NCBI RefSeq assembly: GCF_016801865.2
Contig: NC_068937.1
Span: forward strand, 28,049,241 to 28,113,240
Direction of reading: 5' to 3'
DNA from: Culex pipiens pallens
Lineage: Eukaryota; Arthropoda; Insecta; Diptera; Culicidae
Length of the DNA: 64,000 nt
Of this stretch, positions 48,970 through 60,663 are shown one piece after another. Every line of letters starts with the position of its first letter. Positions within the stretch are counted from its first letter, which is position 1. The notes under the pieces were generated by a model that did no database searches, was not told the DNA's origin, and saw only the letters and a list, made by a program, of their open reading frames with translations. The translations under genes and the position numbers were made by a program.

Positions 48970-51560
48970 TAACTAGCCACCTTCCTAACTATCTCACTAA
49001 CTCACTTTCTCTCAAACTCACTTTTACACTAACTCACAAACTCACTAAATCACTTACTCACTAACTCATTCACACACTTACTCAATAACTCACTAGCTCA
49101 TTTACTCACTAGTAAACTAACTCACTAACTCATTAACATTATGCACTGACACACTTACTCAATAACTCACTCACTCACTTACTCATTTATTCACCTTCTC
49201 ACTTACTCACTAACTTACAAACTTACTATCTCACTTACTCACGTATTTACTTCCCACTTACTCACACAGTAAAAAATATCATGGTAATATTAAATCTGGG
49301 AATGAGCACATCTTTTATGTTAGAAAGAATGTGTAATTTTACCACTAAAAATGTTTAAATGTATTCCTTTGCTCACGTACTCACTAACTCATAAAATCAC
49401 TTACTCACCTACTCACTTACTCACGTACACACTAACTCACTAACTCACTTACTCACTTACTCATTTATTCACCTGCTCACTAACTCACAAACTCACAAAC
49501 TCACAATCTCACTTACTCACGTATTCACTTTCCACTTGCTCACACAGTAAAAAATATCGTGGTAATATGACATCTGGGAATGAGCACATCTTTTATGTAA
49601 AAAAGGATAGGGGAAAGTGGGGCAAGTGTAACAAGATAAGAAAATGCTCTTTATAACGATTTTATTTTTTTTGATTTCCGAACGTTCTTCACAAATGCAT
49701 GAAACAACATGTTAATTTGCTTACAATTGTTATCACTTAGATACATCAGAACGTTTCAATTCTTTCATTTTAAGATTAAATAATAATATTTTACTAAAAA
49801 AAATATCGTTTTTACGAAAAACAAAATTATTACTTAGATGATAAAAAGTAAATTTTCATAATATCAGTATATTTTGCATGGACAATTTTTTTAAGAATTG
49901 TTTATGAGTTTTTAAGTACTTTTATGTATTTATTTCCCAACAAAAAATGTTGTTGCAGCAATTCGAATTTTTTTCCATACTAAAAATCCATATGGTAAAC
50001 TTGCCCCACCTGAACAAGATTTTTTAAAAGCTTTCAACAAAAATAACCAAAAGTTAAATCATACTTTATAATAGGTGCAAGTCATTGGTAGGGACACAAC
50101 TGATCTAGGAAAAAAAGCGTTTTGATAAAATGAACCTTAAAACGAACCCTAATCCTTATTTTGTACTTTCCAAATATTATAAAAAAACAAAGGTTTTGAA
50201 AAAAATAATTAAATCTTATGCCCCGTGGCGTTTACGTCGTGTTGGCGGTTATGTGTTAGTAGAATCAGCTAATTGCATTGCTAGCAACAATTCCTCATAC
50301 TGGAAATAATCAAAATTGTAAAAATACGGCCGTACGAACGATTGTTCCTCTTGCCCCATATGGTCGTCTTGCCCCACCTTCCCCTAATTCCATCACCAAA
50401 ACATGTTTAAATGTATTCCTTTTCCAGTGTAATTCCACTTTATCAGTCTAAATTGTGGTAATATTACATAATAAAAGAGTTAACTAACTCACAAATAAAC
50501 TGAATCAACTTTTTACTTACTCACTTTCTCACTAACTAACTAACCCACTTTCTCGCTAACTCACTAACTTACTTACTCACTGACTCACTAGCTCACTTAC
50601 TCATTAACTCACTAACTCATTAGCTCACTTAATCATTTACTCACTAACTCTCTAACATACTAACGCACTTACTCATTTACTCACTATGTCACCTACTCAC
50701 TTACTTACTTACTTACACTTACTCACTAACTTACTTACTCACTAACAGACTTAATCACTTACTCACTATGTCACTTACTAACTTACACAAGTTTGAATTT
50801 TGCCTCTTTTATGATGTAATTTTACCTCAATTTAGACTGAAAAGTGACATTACAACAGAATAGTGGTAAAATTACACATTTTTTCTAACATAAAAAATGA
50901 ACGTCTTCCCGGATGTAATATACCATGTTTAATTTTACTGTGTAGTCCAAGTCAAGGAAGAGGAGGAGGAGAAAAATACAAATAAAAACATAACTTCAAA
51001 TTTCAAGCAGAATTGATTTACACATTAAAGTTGCTGTCAAAAAATGCAAAATTTCCGTAAACTCATGAACATATTTTGTTTTTTGAAGTGTTATGTCTTT
51101 TTCTGTGGTATTCAAAAATCTCATTTAGTATAAAATACTAAATGTGTCCTATTTGATTATACTGGCATAAAAAAAATCTCTCATTAACTCATGAACCTTT
51201 TCGCTCAATCACTCAATCACTCACTCACTCACTCAATTAATCATCCACACACCTGCTCACTCACTTACTCACTTAATGACTTTCTCATTCAACGAATTAA
51301 TCACTCACTCACTAATTAATCTACCCTATTATTTATCCGCACACTCACTCATTCATATACTCACTCCCTCACTCTGCCACTCTCTCACCCACTCATTTGC
51401 TCACTCATTCACTCACTGACTCACTCATCAAATCACTTTTTTTTTTCAAAACACTCACCATTCATCCAATTACTCAATCACTCATTCACTCGCACACTCA
51501 CTCACTTTCTCTCTCACTCAATTACTTACTCACTCACTCACTCACTTACTTGCTGTTGAA
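48970..51560. repeat. Degenerate ACTCACT-type tandem array with insertions
   Basis: Blocks of ACTCACTAACTCACTTACTC-like units lie at about 48975-49265, 49375-49545, 50470-50785 and 51178-51560. The intervening pieces begin with or end in ACACAGTAAAA (49264, 49546 and, inverted, about 50943) and represent copies of a small element. One of these is itself broken by the element at 49610-50384. Confidence 0.85.
49610..50384. mobile_element. TA-flanked element with GGGGAAAGTGGGGCAAG termini
   Basis: The left end GGGGAAAGTGGGGCAAG is inverted at the right as CTTGCCCCACCTTCCCC. TA lies outside both ends (49608-49609 and 50385-50386). The interior is A+T-rich with CTTGCCCC repeated sub-terminally. 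It splits a smaller ACACAGTAAAA-ended repeat whose halves lie on each side. It has no coding capacity. Confidence 0.75.
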
Positions 51561-52440
51561 GTAATAGGAAGAGGACTAAAAAGATTCTACTTTATTTTTT
51601 ATTTTTTGGAATCCTACAACTTCAAAATCATCAAATTTACATTTGCCTCTTGACATTCTTTTTGTTCAAACTCATTTCTTAACCTTAATTAGCACAACTG
51701 AGTGGCCTGCAACGTTGACATCTTTACATTAAAAATCACCAAGTGTATTTTTTCTCATCGGTGTGCGGTGGCCCAATTTCCAGGCCACTTTTCATCGCAA
51801 AAGCCACTCTGTTCTGACTTTTCTGCAGTTGAGAGTTGGTTTGGAGGGCACAAAAACATGCAAATTAGCTGGGAAAAGGACCTCTTTCTCCGCGAGGTGC
51901 GCAATGGGACTTGGGATTTCTCCCCTTCTCAACCAAGTAATGAATAATTTTGACCTAATTTTTTCTCCAGATTCCTCTACCGCAAAAAAGCAGTGGAAGC
52001 GCAAAGAAGAGTTCTCCAACAATCCGCGATGATAAACTCAGCGATGCGGACACTAAGTGTGGCCACGATTCCAGGAAGAAAATGTCCGCGGCTCCAAAAA
52101 GTGATAAGGAGATCCTTGGTCCCTTTTGTGTGAAGTGGGTAAAGAAAGGAAAAATTTACATCTGAGATGATTAATGGATGAGTGCTGAATTTAATTACCA
52201 GGAAAATGGAATGAATTTATAATAATCCCACCCGAAAAAAAAAATGGATGAATTTTGGGATGTGGATTGGCGAAAGGTAAACCTTTTCTTCCTTCGGTTG
52301 GAATGAAGGATCCTTCGGAGAAGTTGTTTTTCTTAGATTGACTTGATAACTCTCAATTTCTCGAGGATGTTTGCTGGATTAAGGGAGTGTAAGGAAGAGA
52401 TTAGCTTTTAATTTAACGTTACGTAATCGCTTTTTAACTC
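51561..52440. other. Mostly unique DNA
   Basis: 51700-52090 is balanced, with overlapping frames on both strands (76-89 codons). No gene can be supported. Confidence 0.4.
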
Positions 52441-52454
52441 GATTTATAAACCTT

Positions 52455-52550
52455 AAAAGTAAAAAAGCAAAAAAGCAAAAAAGCAAAAAAGCAAAAAAGC
52501 AAAAAAGCAAAAAAGCAAAAAAGCAAAAAAGCAAAAAAGCAAAAATGCAA
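52455..52550. repeat. Octamer array (AAAAAAGC)n, about 12 copies
   Basis: The reverse complement of the GCTTTTTT unit at 40113-40703. Confidence 0.95.
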
Positions 52551-52589
52551 AAAAAAAACAAAAAAAAACGCAAAAAAAGTGACAGTGAT

Positions 52590-52872
52590 TGCAAAAATTG
52601 CAAAAATTGCAAAAATTGAAAAAATTGCAAAAATTGCAAAAATTGCAAAAATTGCAAAAATTGCAAAAATTGCAAAAATTGCAAAAATTGCAAAAATTGC
52701 AAAAATTGCAAAAATTGCAAAAATTGCAAAAATTGCAAAAATTGCAAAAATTGCAAAAATTGCAAAAAATGCAAAAAATGTAAAAATTGCAAAAATTGCA
52801 AAAATTGCAAAAATTGCAAAAATTGCAAAAATTGCAAAAAAAGCAAAAATTGCAAAAATTGCAAAAAAATAC
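52590..52872. repeat. Nonamer array (TTGCAAAAA)n, about 31 copies
   Basis: Nearly perfect nonamers, with a few 8- and 10-base units towards the right end. It directly follows the octamer array, from which it may have arisen by gaining one base (both contain GCAAAAA). Open frames on both strands are by-products of the repeat. Confidence 0.95.
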
Positions 52873-54068
52873 AAAAAATGCTAAATGAAATATGTGGCGG
52901 ATAACCCGGTTAAGGGACAAACTGTGTACGTGCGTGTGCCCCCGGTGCAGGACAACTACATTACGGAGGTCAGCGTGGTCGGTGGTACCCCCACGCACGC
53001 TCAAGTTGTAGACACCCGGGTTTGACCATCAACCATCAGAGGGGCCGCTGCCGGAATCTACCACCCTTGGAGAGAAATTCTCCGTAGAATTGTACAGACT
53101 TCAAAAATTATGCCTAATCAGACCTTGCTCGAACGCATTGTTTAAAAGAGTCCTTCTTTTAGCATCCTTGCTTGGAAGGCACGCCGGCGGGTAGATTTCT
53201 TGTTCTATTAGTAAACTTCAGCTAACTCAAATTTCAGTTTCTCCAGAGAGCTGCCTCAGTAAACTTTACACACGCAAATAGCGTGTCTACTGCAGTTACC
53301 TCCACCACCGCCGGCCCTGTCGCGCGGATGACCAACAACATTCCGTCAAGAGTTCTGATCTGCCAGCCTGCGCAGCGCTGTCTCGCTGTACATTAATTCC
53401 ATGCTCAACATATTGATGTTGACATTCATTTAGCATGCAACATTTACAATTTATGATAATAATCATTACCGTGGCTAGGGTTATCTTCGTCGGCCAGGGT
53501 CGTCAAAAGGGTTGAACTCAACGTTTGTAAAAATTTGCTTGAAATTTAAGTTCAATTCTAAATTTCAAGAGTCATAACAACTTGAAAAATTTCCCTCATA
53601 AAAATTTCATCACAATTTTTTGCCAAACAAAAAAAAAACACATCTGCGATGCATGCTTCTTCCCTCTGACGACCATGTGAGATCCACGCGGTCCATGCTT
53701 GGAATTCCGCGCACAATTTATAGTGATGGGCCCCTTCCAGCAGCAGCAGCATGCGGTAATCATCTGCATCACTTGGCTCATTAATCATGCGTGCGCTTTT
53801 TGTCAGCTTCCATTAGTCTAAGTTATTTATTTTTAAGTTGTGCTCCCATGGGAGACCTCGGAGCGTCTGGAAGATCTTTTTCAGTTGATTTTTGCTACTT
53901 TTAGAAATTAGAGATTGAAGACAGAGTGGAATGACTGTATGACTTTTTCTCCACTATACGGGGTATCCAATATTATAATTTTATATAGTACTTTCCTGAC
54001 ATAACTAAGGCCAGGAATTCAAAATTATGGTAAGTAATACTGATACTGGATACTGCAGGTACAGTGTG
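52873..54068. other. Unique-looking DNA
   Basis: 52890-53400 is the most balanced part and could be decayed coding sequence of a retroelement or host DNA. Frames are short and no motif is recognisable. Nothing is called. Confidence 0.35.
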
Positions 54069-54530
54069 GAACAACATGGTCTATACAAGCCAGATGGCAC
54101 ATGTCGCCATTTTGATTTTTGTGTGCTAAAATTTAGTGCTCATTTAGTGCTATTTAGTGCCCTATACCCCAGATTTAGTGCCCTTATAGTTTCCATACAA
54201 ATTGGCATACAAAAATTTGAAATACAAGCCAGATGATACATGTCGCCATTTTGATTTTTTTTTTGTGCAGAAAATTTAGTGCTCATTAAGTGGTATTTAG
54301 TGCCCTATACCCCACATTTAGTGCCCTCATAGTTTCCATACAAATCGCCATACAAAGTTAAAAAGTCAGATTTCAGATGTCACCATTTTGAATAATTTTT
54401 CGTGCTAAAATTAAGTGCTCATTTAGTGCTTTTTAGTGTCCTCAATGTTTTCATACAAATCGTCATGCAAAGCCTTCGACAAAGTGCAAGTTTTGGGCTG
54501 AAAATGATATTTTCTTAAAATTCATACTTG

Positions 54531-57500
54531 CTTACTTACTTTTTACTTTACTTTTATTGGCGCTACACCATTAGCTTGGCCTGCTGCACGATTCTCCGCC
54601 AACAAGCTCGGTCCATGGCTGCATTTCTCCAATTTCGCGGCGCACCCACACTTTCTAAATCGCTCTCCACTTGGTCCACCCACCTCGCACGTTGCACCCC
54701 CCTACGTCTTGTTCCTACCGGCTCCGACACAAACACCAACTTTGCAGGATTGATCTTCTGGTTCCGTTGGCTCAATTGGTCGGCTCGTTCCGGCATCCTT
54801 GCAACATGACCCGCCCACTGCAACCGGCCAGCCTTCGCGACTTTCCGGATGCTTGGTTCGTTGTAGAGTTGTGCAAGTTCGTGGTTCATTCTCCGCCGCC
54901 ATCCGTCGTTCTCATATACGCCGCCAAAGATGGTCCTTAGCACTCGACGTTCGAAGACGCTTAGCGCTCGTAAGTCCTCTTCGAGCATTGTCCACGTCTC
55001 GTGCCCGTAGAGGACGACCGGTCTTATCAGCGACTTGTAGATGGAACACTTCGTATGTAGGGAGAATTTTCGGGACCTTAGGCTCTTGTGAAGACCGAAA
55101 TAGGCACGACTTCCAGCGATGATGCGCCTCCGAATTTCCCTGCTGCAGCTGTTGTCCGACGTCACCAACGATCCGAGGTATACAAACTCCTCCACCACCT
55201 CGAATTCATCCCCGTCGATTGTAACGCTTGGTCCAATGCGAGCCCTAAGGGACTCGGTTCCTCCTGCCAGCAGGTACTTTGTCTTCGCCACATTCACCCT
55301 TAGCCCAACCTTCTCTGCTTCCCGCTTCAAGTCGGTGTACGCATCCGCAACCGCCTTGAACGTTCTGCCAACAATGTCCATGTCGTCGGCGAAGCAGATG
55401 AACTGGTTGGACTTGCTGAAGATCGTGCCCCGCATATTGAAGCCCGCTCGTCTCATAACACCTTCTAGCACGACATTGAAACAGAGACAAGAGATCCCAT
55501 CGCCTTGCCGAAGCCCCCCAAGTGAAGTGAACGAGTCCGATTCCGCACCCGATATCTTCACACAGCACCTAGCCCCATCCATCGTCATCTTGATCAGTCT
55601 GATCAGCTTCCCGGGAAAACCGTTCTCGTCCATAATTTTCCATAGCTCTTCGCGATCGACTGAGTCGTACGCGGCTTTGAAGTCGATGAAAAGGTGGTGC
55701 GTGGGGACTTGGTACTCGCGACACTTTTGGAGGATTTGTCGCACAGTGAAGATTTGGTCGGTTGTTGATCTCCCCATGACGAATCCGGCTTGATAACTTC
55801 CAACAAAACCTTCCGCTATTGGCGATAGGCGGCTGAAGAGGATCTGGGAGAACACTTTGTAGGCCGCGTTGAGGATTGTGATGGCACGGTAGTTCTCACA
55901 ATCTAACTTGTCCCCCTTCTTGTAGATCGGGCATATTACTCCCTCTTTCCACTCCTCCGGTAGCTGTTCTGACTCCCAGATCCTGACTATCAGTCGGTGC
56001 AGACAGGACGCCAGCTTCTCCGGGCCCATCTTGATGAGTTCAGCACCGATACCATCCTTACCCGCTGCTTTGTTGTTCTTCAGCTTCTTGATGGCATCCT
56101 TAACTTCCCTCATCGTGGGAACTGGCTCCTCTCCTTCTCCCTCTGTACCGATGAAGTCCTCTCTCCTGCCGCCTTGGACCCCTGCCTCTGCTTCTGCGCT
56201 ATTCAGGTGTTCATCGAAGTGCTGCTTCCACCTGTCAATCACCTCACGCTCGTTCGTCAAGATAGCTCCATTTTTATCCCGGCACATTTCGACTCGCGGC
56301 GTGAAGCCGTTGCGGGATCCGTTGAGCTTCTTGTAGAACTTGCGCGTTTCGTTTGAGCGATGCAGCTGCTCCATGTCCTCAAACTCCAACTCTTCCTGGT
56401 GGCGCACTTTTGCTCGGAAAAGCTGGTGCTGCTGCCTTCGCTTCTGTCCATACGCCACCTCGTAATCACGGAGATTGTACTGCAGCATTGCCCTCCGTGC
56501 TGCATTCTTCTCCTCCAAAATCGCTCGACACTCCTCGTCGAACCAATCGTTCCGTCGTCCTCGTTCCACAAATCCGATGGTGCTTTCTGCTGCGTTGGTG
56601 ATGGCTGCCTTGACGCTCCTCCAGCAGTCCTCGAGGGGAGCTTCCAACAGCTCACCCTCCCCTGGCAACGCAGCCTCCAGCGAATGCGCGTACCGGGATG
56701 CGACTTCCGGTAACTTAAGCCGCTCCAGATCCAACCGCGGAGGGCGGCGGTACCGAACGCTTTTCGCCAGGGAAAGTCGTTGGCGCATTTTCACCATCAC
56801 CAGATAGTGGTCCGAGTCGACGTTGGCGCCGCGATAGGTCCTGACGTCGATGATGTCGGAAAAGTGTCTACCGTCGATTACGACGTGGTCGATTTGTGAT
56901 TCCGTTCCTTGTGGTGATCTCCAGGTGTACTTGTCTCGGAGGTTGTGCTGGAAGCAGGTACTTCGTACGGCCATGTTTTTGGAGGTGGCGAAGTCGATCA
57001 GTCGCAGGCCGTTTTCGTTCGTGCGTACGTGGGCGCTGAACTTTCCTATCACCGGTCTGAATTCCTCCTCCTGGCCAACCTGAGCGTTAAAATCTCCAAT
57101 AACGATTTTGACGTCATGTTTTGGGCAGCTGTTGTACGTCCAGTTCAGCTGCTCGTAAAATGCGTCCTTGTCGTCATCTTCGCTTCCTGAGTGCGGGCTG
57201 TGCACGTTTATGATGCTGATGTTAAAGAAACGGCCTTTAATCCTCAACACGCACATTCGGTCGGTGAGCGGGGTCCACCCAATCACGCGATCGCGCATTT
57301 CGCCCAGCACTATAAAGGCTGTCCCCAGCCTCTTTTTTTCGCCGCGGCTCTGGTAGATTGTACAGCCAATCCTTGGGTACGCTTGTACCTCTTCCGCGCC
57401 TATCCAGCCAACCTCCTGCAGCGCTACGATGCTGAACTTGCGGACCCTCAATATGTCGGAAAGTATGCGGATACTCCCGTCAAATTTGAGAGACCTGCAA

Positions 57501-57948
57501 TTCCACGTCCCGAGCTTCCAATCGTGGGACCTCAAATGATGTCCAGTTCCGTGCCGATTGGTCCGGCTCGCATCGTGTGCTTCCTGCACTGGTGTTTTAC
57601 GGCGGGTTCGTGTGTCCTGCACCAACCCCCTGTCTCGCCGGAGGACCATCGTGCCGGTACTGTTTACAGTCCCACGCCGACACAAGGACTTTTACTCAGC
57701 CGCCCCTAACCTGGGGTACAGACGCTGTTTCGAGCCGCCCCTAACCGTGCACCAACGGCTTCTCTTCTATACACGACTCTCGTAGCAACAGACACAGTGA
57801 CGAGGACGACGACGACACGCGTCAGTATGGTCTTCGCGGTACACTTCCACACGCCGCGCGACACAATACAACGACCATCGATCGCGACGACGACGACGAT
57901 GCCTTAGCAGTTCTTTGTTTTTTTTTCTATTGCCCGTGGCGGAACGCG
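54531..57948 (-). mobile_element. Full-length RTE-clade LINE, 3.4 kb
   Basis: The element has a 5' leader of about 263 bp (57948-57686), one long frame and an extremely short 3' tail of about 32 bp (CGCCAATAAAAGTAAAGTAA and further A-rich repeats). The direct repeat ATACTTG at 54524-54530 and 57949-57955 is the probable target duplication. Length, single endonuclease-reverse transcriptase frame and a minimal 3' end all fit the RTE clade (JAM1 of Aedes is a relative by clade). It inserted within the foldback element at 54078-58590. Confidence 0.85.
54563..57685 (-). CDS. RTE-clade retrotransposon endonuclease/reverse transcriptase
   Basis: This 1040-residue protein would nick target DNA and copy its own RNA there (target-primed reverse transcription). 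The first 55 residues are basic. An endonuclease/exonuclease/phosphatase domain spans about 57-300: TWNCRSL (60-66), LQEVGW with E91, GDFNAQVG (197-204), QIDHV (264-268) and SDH (291-293). Reverse transcriptase spans about 520-830: KAAGKDGI (539-546), FIDFKAAYDSVDR (666-678) with catalytic D668, GLRQGDG (724-730) and FADD (765-768). The C-terminus holds the usual RTE region GHVARMPERAD (959-969). All catalytic residues are present and there is no frameshift or internal stop, so the copy could be active. The stop is followed by only about 30 bp of element. The start is the first ATG; an upstream start in the leader cannot be excluded. Confidence 0.93.
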   Translation of the reverse strand: MCRRGTVNSTGTMVLRRDRGLVQDTRTRRKTPVQEAHDASRTNRHGTGHHLRSHDWKLGTWNCRSLKFDGSIRILSDILRVRKFSIVALQEVGWIGAEEVQAYPRIGCTIYQSRGEKKRLGTAFIVLGEMRDRVIGWTPLTDRMCVLRIKGRFFNISIINVHSPHSGSEDDDKDAFYEQLNWTYNSCPKHDVKIVIGDFNAQVGQEEEFRPVIGKFSAHVRTNENGLRLIDFATSKNMAVRSTCFQHNLRDKYTWRSPQGTESQIDHVVIDGRHFSDIIDVRTYRGANVDSDHYLVMVKMRQRLSLAKSVRYRRPPRLDLERLKLPEVASRYAHSLEAALPGEGELLEAPLEDCWRSVKAAITNAAESTIGFVERGRRNDWFDEECRAILEEKNAARRAMLQYNLRDYEVAYGQKRRQQHQLFRAKVRHQEELEFEDMEQLHRSNETRKFYKKLNGSRNGFTPRVEMCRDKNGAILTNEREVIDRWKQHFDEHLNSAEAEAGVQGGRREDFIGTEGEGEEPVPTMREVKDAIKKLKNNKAAGKDGIGAELIKMGPEKLASCLHRLIVRIWESEQLPEEWKEGVICPIYKKGDKLDCENYRAITILNAAYKVFSQILFSRLSPIAEGFVGSYQAGFVMGRSTTDQIFTVRQILQKCREYQVPTHHLFIDFKAAYDSVDREELWKIMDENGFPGKLIRLIKMTMDGARCCVKISGAESDSFTSLGGLRQGDGISCLCFNVVLEGVMRRAGFNMRGTIFSKSNQFICFADDMDIVGRTFKAVADAYTDLKREAEKVGLRVNVAKTKYLLAGGTESLRARIGPSVTIDGDEFEVVEEFVYLGSLVTSDNSCSREIRRRIIAGSRAYFGLHKSLRSRKFSLHTKCSIYKSLIRPVVLYGHETWTMLEEDLRALSVFERRVLRTIFGGVYENDGWRRRMNHELAQLYNEPSIRKVAKAGRLQWAGHVARMPERADQLSQRNQKINPAKLVFVSEPVGTRRRGVQRARWVDQVESDLESVGAPRNWRNAAMDRACWRRIVQQAKLMV

Positions 57949-58599
57949 ATACTTGATTCAACCTATTTTCACTCTGGAATGATTTTGTGCCTTCGACTAA
58001 GTGCAAGTATCGGGCAGAATATGATATTTTATTAAAATTTAAACTTTCTTCATCATATTTTCACACTGGAATGATTTAGTGCCTTCGACTAAGTGCAAGT
58101 ATCGGGCAGAAAATGATATTTTCAAATTCATTTTAGCACGAAAAATATTCAAAATAGCGACATCTAGAACTGATTTTTGAACTTTGTATGGCGATTTGTA
58201 TGAAAACTATTAGGGCACTAAATCTGAGTAATAGGGCACTAAATAGCACTAAATGAGCACTAAATTTTATCACGGTAAAACATTCAAAATGGCGACATCT
58301 GAAATCTGACTTCTGAACTTTGTATGGCGATTTGTATGAAAACTATGAGGGCACTAAATCTGAGTAATAGGGCACTAAATAGCACTAAATGAGCACTAAA
58401 TTTTATCACGGTAAAACATTCAAAATGGCGACATCTAGAACTGACTTTTGAACTTTGTATGGCGATTTGTATGAATACTATGAGAACGGTAAATCTGAGT
58501 AATATAGCACTAAATAGCACTAAATGAGCACTAAATTTTAGCACAAAAACAATCAAAATGGCGAAATGTGGCATCTGGCTTGTATAGACCGAACAATAT

Positions 58600-60367
58600 T
58601 ACCGCCGGTGATGAAGAAGACGAATGTATTGACAGGTGAATTTACACACAGCTTATAGCAAAACACTCTGCTTAAAATACATGTTATTCGTCACAAAAGT
58701 TTTTAACGATAGAATTGCGAGCTATATCGCGGGTCCCGTACGTTCTCGGTATGATTCCAGCAGGTTCTGAAATTTGTTTTGTTTTCGTTAGCACATGAAA
58801 ACCACACATTCAGCCATGAACAAAAGATTTCAAGGACACCGACAGCTCGAGCAACGAAGACCGTTTGCTGACGCAGTTTGTCCGTATGCTAGATTCAGCG
58901 ACCAAGATGCTCGGTGCTCTGCACTGCTGTCACTGGAAAAACTGTCCAACAGCATGGTTGTTGAATCTTGCATGCTTTTACGGTTGACCTGTTTCAAACA
59001 ACAACGTGGGAGTTTTCGACTCTTAGATCGTGAAATGCTTCGGTAAATCTTGAAATTTTTGAAAATCCCTTTCGATTAGTTATTGAATTCGTTGTATCCA
59101 TTCTGGGTAAATAAGCCATTTATTAGAGATTTTTCAAACTTTCAGATTATTTTAATTTCTTTGGTAACTACTTTCGCAAGATTCATTGATCGATTTTGAT
59201 GGTAAACTGTAACTGGTCTGTACGTTTCTTCAGTACTGTACAATAGATTTCTTGGACACCGACAGCTCGTTACATAAGACGCCACACAAATATCATTGAG
59301 TTAAGAGGCGGCGACAATGCTACAATGCCTACAATGCCCGTTCCGACGCAAATTCCGAATGATCCGGACCGGACAATACACATTGGAGAAGAAAAGATGT
59401 CGAGCGGCATCCTGGGTTCAGTTGAATCCCATGATTTGAAAACCTGGTTTACGTTATATGATGGAATGCCAGGTTCTAACAACGACATAAATATCCTAGA
59501 GCGGTCACATATTTCACAGTGCAATCTGCTCCATCTTTCAATATCGCAATACTGATATCACGAAACACGAAGTTGACCTACTCCACCAAAGAAAAACAAA
59601 CTACACAAGATCATTAGTACTGCCTCCACCAGAAATGATCCAACGCCATAGTTCCATCAAAATTCTATAACCAAAGAGTAAGCGATTGTGGAGCAGCATA
59701 CACCTAAAATTAATCAAGATATTCAATGATTGTCGTCTGAAAACGCTTAGTCTACGTCCGTTTTAGAAATCACGGTTTTGATTTCTACTACCTAATAAAT
59801 GAAGTTGAAAGTTTAAAGTTTTATTTTTAAGTTTGTTATCTCCTTATACTGCGTTCGCTAAGTATGCCTAAAATAGACAAAAAAATTTAAACAAAATTTG
59901 TACCAGCCTCATCACGACGACAAATACGTTAAAAAATATTGTTTCAAATACCAGTCACTGTGTACTGGTCCAGATCGCAAAATTAAGTGGAAAATTGATT
60001 TTCCAAAAAAAAGGTGAAGCTTTTTAGCTTTGGTGTCTTCAGAGGAGTTGTTGTAAATGAAAAGGGGCAACTTTTGGATTGCTTGAAAATTAGGGTGGTT
60101 CAATATTAGGGTGAATTTTGAAAATATAACTTTTCAGGAATATTTTTGGGATTTTTTTTGTCTTCTTTATAATTTGTCTTCCAAAATTGTTGAGCTCGCC
60201 AATCCAAGCAACTTTGTCGAAGACACCAAAATTTTCTACGACCAAATTTATAGAATGCATCTTAGCAAACCTTCAAAAATCAGTTTTCTGAACGTGGTAT
60301 GCAGGGTTAAGTTTTAGAGAAAAGTGATGTTAGGGGCACTTTTAAAGCTTTAAAATACAAACATTTT
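58600..60367. other. Intergenic DNA with a decayed transposon
   Basis: A near-identical 25-bp word (CTTGGACACCGACAGCTCG type) occurs at 58825-58849 and 59245-59269, 420 bp apart. The transposase relic is annotated separately. 59840-60330 is a further dispersed repeat. No intact gene was found. Confidence 0.45.
59325..59555 (+). pseudogene. PIF/Harbinger transposase fragment
   Basis: The frame contains LYDGMPGSNNDINILERSH, which matches the very characteristic FGMPGSNNDINVL-type motif of Harbinger transposases (DDE_Tnp_4 family), preceded by VESHDLKTW in the expected place. Only this short piece of the catalytic domain remains. It stops soon after and has no neighbouring exons, so it is a relic. 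The flanks at 58795-59046 may come from the same element but show no recognisable motif. Confidence 0.65.
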
Positions 60368-60663
60368 TACACCCACAGTAGCTCGGCCACCTATTGAGAG
60401 AATAGCGATCACGAAATGCGAGAACAAAGCCATTATGCACGGACGGAGAGAATAGTGGTCGAAATGGTCGAGAGCACTATTCTCAAGAAATAGCTTTTTG
60501 TCACTAATACATGTAACACATTTTACATGTATTGGTGTCAAAGCACCTTCAGTATTTGGAAATGTATTAGTGAAGACAACGGATCATGCGCATGTATTGG
60601 TGAGGAAATACTATTTTCTAGTGAATTTTTCCAAAAGGTCCTAACTACTCAAGTATAAAAAAA

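Larger units (their letters stand above)
54078..58590. mobile_element. MULE-like foldback element, interrupted by an RTE LINE
   Basis: The ends GGTCTATACAAGCCAGATG and CATCTGGCTTGTATAGACC are perfect inverses. The arms, about 400-500 bp, are made of three tandem sub-repeats each, with words such as TAGTGCTCATTTAGTGC. A 9-bp near-duplicate, GAACAACAT at 54069-54077 and GAACAATAT at 58591-58599, flanks it. A 9-bp duplication with long complex arms suggests a Mutator-like source. Without the LINE the element is about 1.1 kb. It has no transposase of its own. Confidence 0.65.

Noticed and set aside
48970..51560. CRISPR-like array of repeats and spacers
   Set aside because: The units are degenerate simple sequence without uniform repeats and spacers, and the genome is that of an animal.
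52379..53004. Frames across the octamer and nonamer arrays
   Set aside because: Repeat-generated; the non-repeat tails have no recognisable motif.
54528..57785. Numerous plus-strand frames across the LINE
   Set aside because: Antisense shadows of the 1040-codon RTE frame.
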